A DNA stretch of 64,000 nucleotides, from the NCBI RefSeq assembly GCF_001027285.1, contig NZ_CP011509.1, positions 1,496,501 to 1,560,500 on the forward strand, read 5' to 3'. This document shows positions 61,519-64,000 of this stretch, in pieces. The notes beneath the pieces are model-generated. The model did no database searches. It was not told the DNA's origin and saw only the letters and a list, made by a program, of their open reading frames with translations. This stretch comes from Archangium gephyra (lineage in GTDB: Bacteria > Myxococcota > Myxococcia > Myxococcales > Myxococcaceae). The position numbers were made by a program, and so were the translations under genes. Within the stretch, counting starts at the first letter, position 1. Each line of letters opens with the position of its first letter.

Positions 61519-62907
61519 TCAGGCCACGCGCACCCGCGGTACCTCCTCGCGGCGCTCCACGCGCATGGGCATGGGGCCTCGGGGACGGAGGCTGACGTGG
61601 GGCTCGGGCACCACGGGGACTCCGGGCACCTCGCGCAGCCGGAAGCGCTGCGCCACCAGGGTGAGGATGAGCTGGGCCTCCATCATCGCGAAGTTGTTGC
61701 CGATGCACTGGCGCTGCCCGCCGCCAAAGGGCAGGTAGGCCCAGCGCGGCCGGTCCTTGCTGTTCTCCGGGAGGAAGCGCGTGGGCTCGAAGCGCTCCGG
61801 CTCGGGCCAGAAGTCCGGGTGGCGGTGGGTGACGTAGGGGACGAGGATGACGATGTCCCCCTTGGGAATCCGGTAGCCGTCCACCACGTCGTCCTCCTGG
61901 GGCACGCGGGGAATGGCCCAGATGGGCGGGTAGAGGCGCATGGCCTCCTCGAAGACGCAGCCCACGTAGCGCAGCCTCGGCAGATCCGCCACCGTGGGCA
62001 TCCGCCCGCCGAGCGCCGCGTCCACCTCCGCGTGCAGCGTGGCCTCGACCTCCGGGTGCCGGGCCAGCAGGTGGAACGTCCACGCCAGCGACGTCGCCGT
62101 CGTCTCGTGGCCGGCCAGCAGCAGCGTCATCACCTCGTCGCGCAGCTGCGCGTCGTTGAAGGTGTCTCCGGTGTCCGCGTCGCTCGCGGCCATGAGCATG
62201 CCGAGCAGATCCTCCGCCTGCGTCCCGGCCGCGCGGCGCTGGGCGATGAGGCCGCGCACCATCCCATCCAGCGTGTCCACCGCCTGGCGGAAGGCGCGGT
62301 TGCTCCGCGTGGGCAGCCGGTAGAGCCAGGGCAGGTAGGGCAGGGGGGAGATGATGCGCTCGTTGGTGACCTCGAGCGCGGTGGTGAAGGCCTTGCCCAT
62401 GGTGGTGGTGTGGGGGGCCACGTCCACGCCGAAGAGGGCGCGCACCACCACGGTGAGGGTGAGCCGCATCAGCTCCTGGAACACCGGCAGCGGCGTGCCC
62501 CCGTCCGCCGCGCGCTCCCAGGCGGGCAGCAGCTCGGCGACGGTGTCCGTCATGCGCGTGCCGAGCGCCGCCAGCCGCTCGCGGTGGAAGGCGGGCTGGG
62601 CGAGCCGGCGCTGGCGCTTCCAGAAGTCCCCCTCGGCGGTGAGCAGGCCGTTGCCCACCAGGGGACGTGTCTTGTCGAAGACGGTGCCCTTCGTGTAGCG
62701 GGCGCTCGCGTCGGCGAGCACGTGTTTGACGTGATCCGGGTGCGTGAGCTGCTCCACGTGGATGTAGCCCATGCGGTAGCGCACCACGTCCCCCAGCCGC
62801 CGCTGGCTGTCGAGGTACAGGCCGAGCGGGTTGCTCGCGCGCTCGGGCAGGTGGCCCCAGAGCCAGTGGCCCGGGGGCATGGGAGGCAGCGGTGCGGAGG
62901 GAGTCAT
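61519..62907 (-). CDS. Cytochrome P450
   Basis: 462 residues. The heme-binding loop FGGGQRQCIGNN has Cys401, the I-helix is LLLAGHETTAT, the K-helix EEAMRLYP and the PERF-like PERFEPTRF. No signal or membrane anchor is seen, so it is soluble. The sequence type (LWGHLPERASNPLGLY start) is close to the CYP4/CYP102/CYP110-like long-chain or isoprenoid oxidising bacterial P450s. No ferredoxin or reductase lies beside it. It is divergent from the next gene. Confidence 0.93.
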   Translation of the reverse strand: MTPSAPLPPMPPGHWLWGHLPERASNPLGLYLDSQRRLGDVVRYRMGYIHVEQLTHPDHVKHVLADASARYTKGTVFDKTRPLVGNGLLTAEGDFWKRQRRLAQPAFHRERLAALGTRMTDTVAELLPAWERAADGGTPLPVFQELMRLTLTVVVRALFGVDVAPHTTTMGKAFTTALEVTNERIISPLPYLPWLYRLPTRSNRAFRQAVDTLDGMVRGLIAQRRAAGTQAEDLLGMLMAASDADTGDTFNDAQLRDEVMTLLLAGHETTATSLAWTFHLLARHPEVEATLHAEVDAALGGRMPTVADLPRLRYVGCVFEEAMRLYPPIWAIPRVPQEDDVVDGYRIPKGDIVILVPYVTHRHPDFWPEPERFEPTRFLPENSKDRPRWAYLPFGGGQRQCIGNNFAMMEAQLILTLVAQRFRLREVPGVPVVPEPHVSLRPRGPMPMRVERREEVPRVRVA

Positions 62908-63000
62908 GAGGGACGGGCCGTTTCGAGGAAGAGGCGGGATTGTGTCCGCCGTGGAGTGGTGGAACCAGCATCCACGGGGAGACTGACGAAGCCTGACGAG

Positions 63001-63030
63001 TCCCCTCTTCCCCTGGGAGAGGGCCAGGGA
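63001..63030. repeat. Degenerate copy of dispersed intergenic palindrome
   Basis: cccctcttcccctgggagag followed by ggccaggg; it matches the 52329 element with one bulged base and a decayed tail. It lies just upstream of the start at 63039. Confidence 0.5.
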
Positions 63031-63038
63031 GCGAAGCC

Positions 63039-63566
63039 ATGTATACCCGGCGTGAAGTCATCGGTGTCCTGGGCTCGGGGAAGGAGGAGCACCGGGCCTG
63101 GGTGGAGCCGCTCGCGCGGTGGATCGCCACGCGGGGCTTCCACCTGCTGACGGGGGCGGGAGGCGGGGTGATGGGCGCGGCGGCGGAGGCCTTCGTGGCG
63201 GTGGAGGGGCGTGCGGGACTGTCGCTCGGCATCGTGCCGGGGGCGGTGGTGGACGGCACGTGGCGGCCCAAGCCGGGCTACCCCCATGCGGCCGTGGAGC
63301 TGCCCATCCACACGCACCTGCCGTTGAGCGGAGAACAGGGCACGGAGCCGATGAGCCGCAACCACCTCAACGTGCTCACCGCGCGGGCGTTGGTGGCGCT
63401 GCCCGGAGGCGCGGGCACGGTGTCCGAGGCGGTGCTCGCGCTGCGCTACGGCAGGCCCCTCATCCTCTTCGGCCCGCGCGAGGCCTTCCATGCCTTCCCC
63501 GCGGAGCTGGAGCGCACGGAGTCGCTGGAGCGGGTGTGCGCCTTCCTGGCGGAGGCGGTGCGCTGA
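63039..63566 (+). CDS. SLOG/LOG-like nucleotide-binding protein
   Basis: 175 residues. A Rossmann-like fold with IGVLGSGKEEHRAW at the start, LLTGAGGGVMGAAAEAF, SRNHLNVLTARALVALPGGAGTVSEAVLALRYGRP. The PGGxGTxxE motif defines the LOG/DprA (SLOG) superfamily; the SRN-N-V part resembles TIGR00725-type proteins. Relatives are cytokinin-activating phosphoribohydrolases, molybdopterin carriers or nucleotide sensors. The exact role is unknown. Confidence 0.82.
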   Translation: MYTRREVIGVLGSGKEEHRAWVEPLARWIATRGFHLLTGAGGGVMGAAAEAFVAVEGRAGLSLGIVPGAVVDGTWRPKPGYPHAAVELPIHTHLPLSGEQGTEPMSRNHLNVLTARALVALPGGAGTVSEAVLALRYGRPLILFGPREAFHAFPAELERTESLERVCAFLAEAVR

Positions 63567-63577
63567 CGGCCGGTGGG

Positions 63578-63621
63578 AAGAAAAAAAGCCCCCGGCACCG
63601 GGGAGTGAGGGTCCCGGTGCC
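63578..63621 (-). terminator. Rho-independent terminator on minus strand
   Basis: Stem ggcaccggg (63594-63602) / cccggtgcc (63613-63621) followed, in the minus direction, by a run of seven T (63581-63587). It lies just after the stop of the minus-strand gene at 63657, the textbook arrangement. Confidence 0.85.
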
Positions 63622-63656
63622 AGGGGCGGGTGGCGCGCTGGGAATGGGAGCGCGCG

Positions 63657-64000
63657 CTACTGCGTCACGGGGACGAGCGTGTCCACCTGGGCGGTGCCCG
63701 TGTAGCTGGTGGGCGTGTTGAGGAAGCCCTTGAGCTGCACGCGCCAGGTGCCCGCGGCCGGGCGGGGAATGGACACCGACTCACCGGTGGAGGTGCCGTT
63801 GGCGCTGCTGGCCACCAGGTTGCCGCTCGGGTCGTAGACGAAGAGGTCCAGGTCGAGCGCCGGGTTGCCCCAGTCCGTGGTGATGCGCAGGGCGTTGGCG
63901 CCGGCGGGCACCGCCAGGTTGTGCGTGTGCGAGGCCTCCACCAGGGTGACGTCCAGCACCGGCAGCTTCACCGTCAGGCCCACGTTGCCGCTCCAGCCCG
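63657..64000 (-). CDS. C-terminal end of a secreted protein with pre-peptidase C-terminal domain
   Basis: Partial: the frame is open to the right edge of the window, with 114 codons visible. The segment SHTHNLAVPAGANALRI, LDLDLFVYDPSGNLVASS, PAAGTWRVQLKGFLNTPTSYTGTAQV is the PPC/P-proprotein-like beta domain found at the end of many secreted proteases and peptidases of myxobacteria. The enzyme part is outside the window. A good terminator follows. Confidence 0.8.
   Translation of the reverse strand, partial: GWSGNVGLTVKLPVLDVTLVEASHTHNLAVPAGANALRITTDWGNPALDLDLFVYDPSGNLVASSANGTSTGESVSIPRPAAGTWRVQLKGFLNTPTSYTGTAQVDTLVPVTQ

Overview
This 64 kb window is chromosomal DNA from a myxobacterium, most likely of the Cystobacter/Archangium/Myxococcus group. 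That assignment is inferred from very high GC with strong third-position bias, a MYXO-CTERM sorting tail on a giant secreted protease, MopE-type Cys/Asp repeats, an eukaryote-like Ser/Thr kinase, and several swarm-inhibition (Sit-type) toxin/immunity gene pairs. I saw no functional tRNA, rRNA or CRISPR array. Two patches, about 0.73-2.39 kb and 15.5-17.2 kb, have lower GC and look acquired.

Layout. 0-6 kb: end of a methyltransferase gene, a small accessory cassette between two copies of a 23-bp repeat, a CPBP membrane protease, and two envelope proteins. 6-9.9 kb: F0 sector of ATP synthase (atpZ, atpI, atpB, atpE, atpF, without F1 genes) and ychF. 10-15.5 kb: a citrate synthase with an N-terminal HTH domain, a methyltransferase, a coiled-coil protein, and a Rieske oxygenase divergent from a TetR regulator. 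15.5-17.2 kb: a stand-alone SIR2-family gene in a low-GC island, a defence candidate. 17.2-27.4 kb: metallophosphoesterase, degenerate receiver, DUF2062 protein, and a 2229-residue fungalysin-type (M36) protease with eleven Ig-like repeats. 28-35 kb: LysR regulator divergent from an aldo/keto reductase, then a peroxisome-like beta-oxidation pair (MFE-2-like fusion with two SCP2 domains, plus an SCPx-type thiolase). 35-45 kb: two toxin/immunity-like pairs, a kinase/cyclase/ATPase/TPR giant, a CHASE hybrid histidine kinase, and an EEP-family hydrolase. 45-48 kb: a LodA/LodB-type quinoprotein oxidase pair.

48-53 kb holds what appears to be a full URC-type uracil catabolism operon: a methylmalonate/malonate-semialdehyde dehydrogenase, a GTP-cyclohydrolase-II-like protein, a DUF1688 (Urc4) protein and a uracil phosphoribosyltransferase. 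It is followed by an AHH-nuclease toxin with an Imm11 immunity protein. 55-64 kb: a single-chain PheRS-like enzyme whose amino-acid pocket differs from true PheRS, a fatty-acid hydroxylase divergent from a triheme cytochrome c lipoprotein, a frameshifted M55 peptidase gene, a lipoprotein with an NGLSL repeat, a cytochrome P450, a SLOG/LOG-like protein, and the 3' end of a secreted protein with a pre-peptidase C-terminal domain.

The strongest candidates for something undescribed are the PheRS-like enzyme, the SIR2 protein with a C-terminal Cys domain and unusual operator-like dyads, the bacterial URC operon with its built-in C3 outlet, and the repeat-bounded cassette at the 3' end of the CPBP gene.
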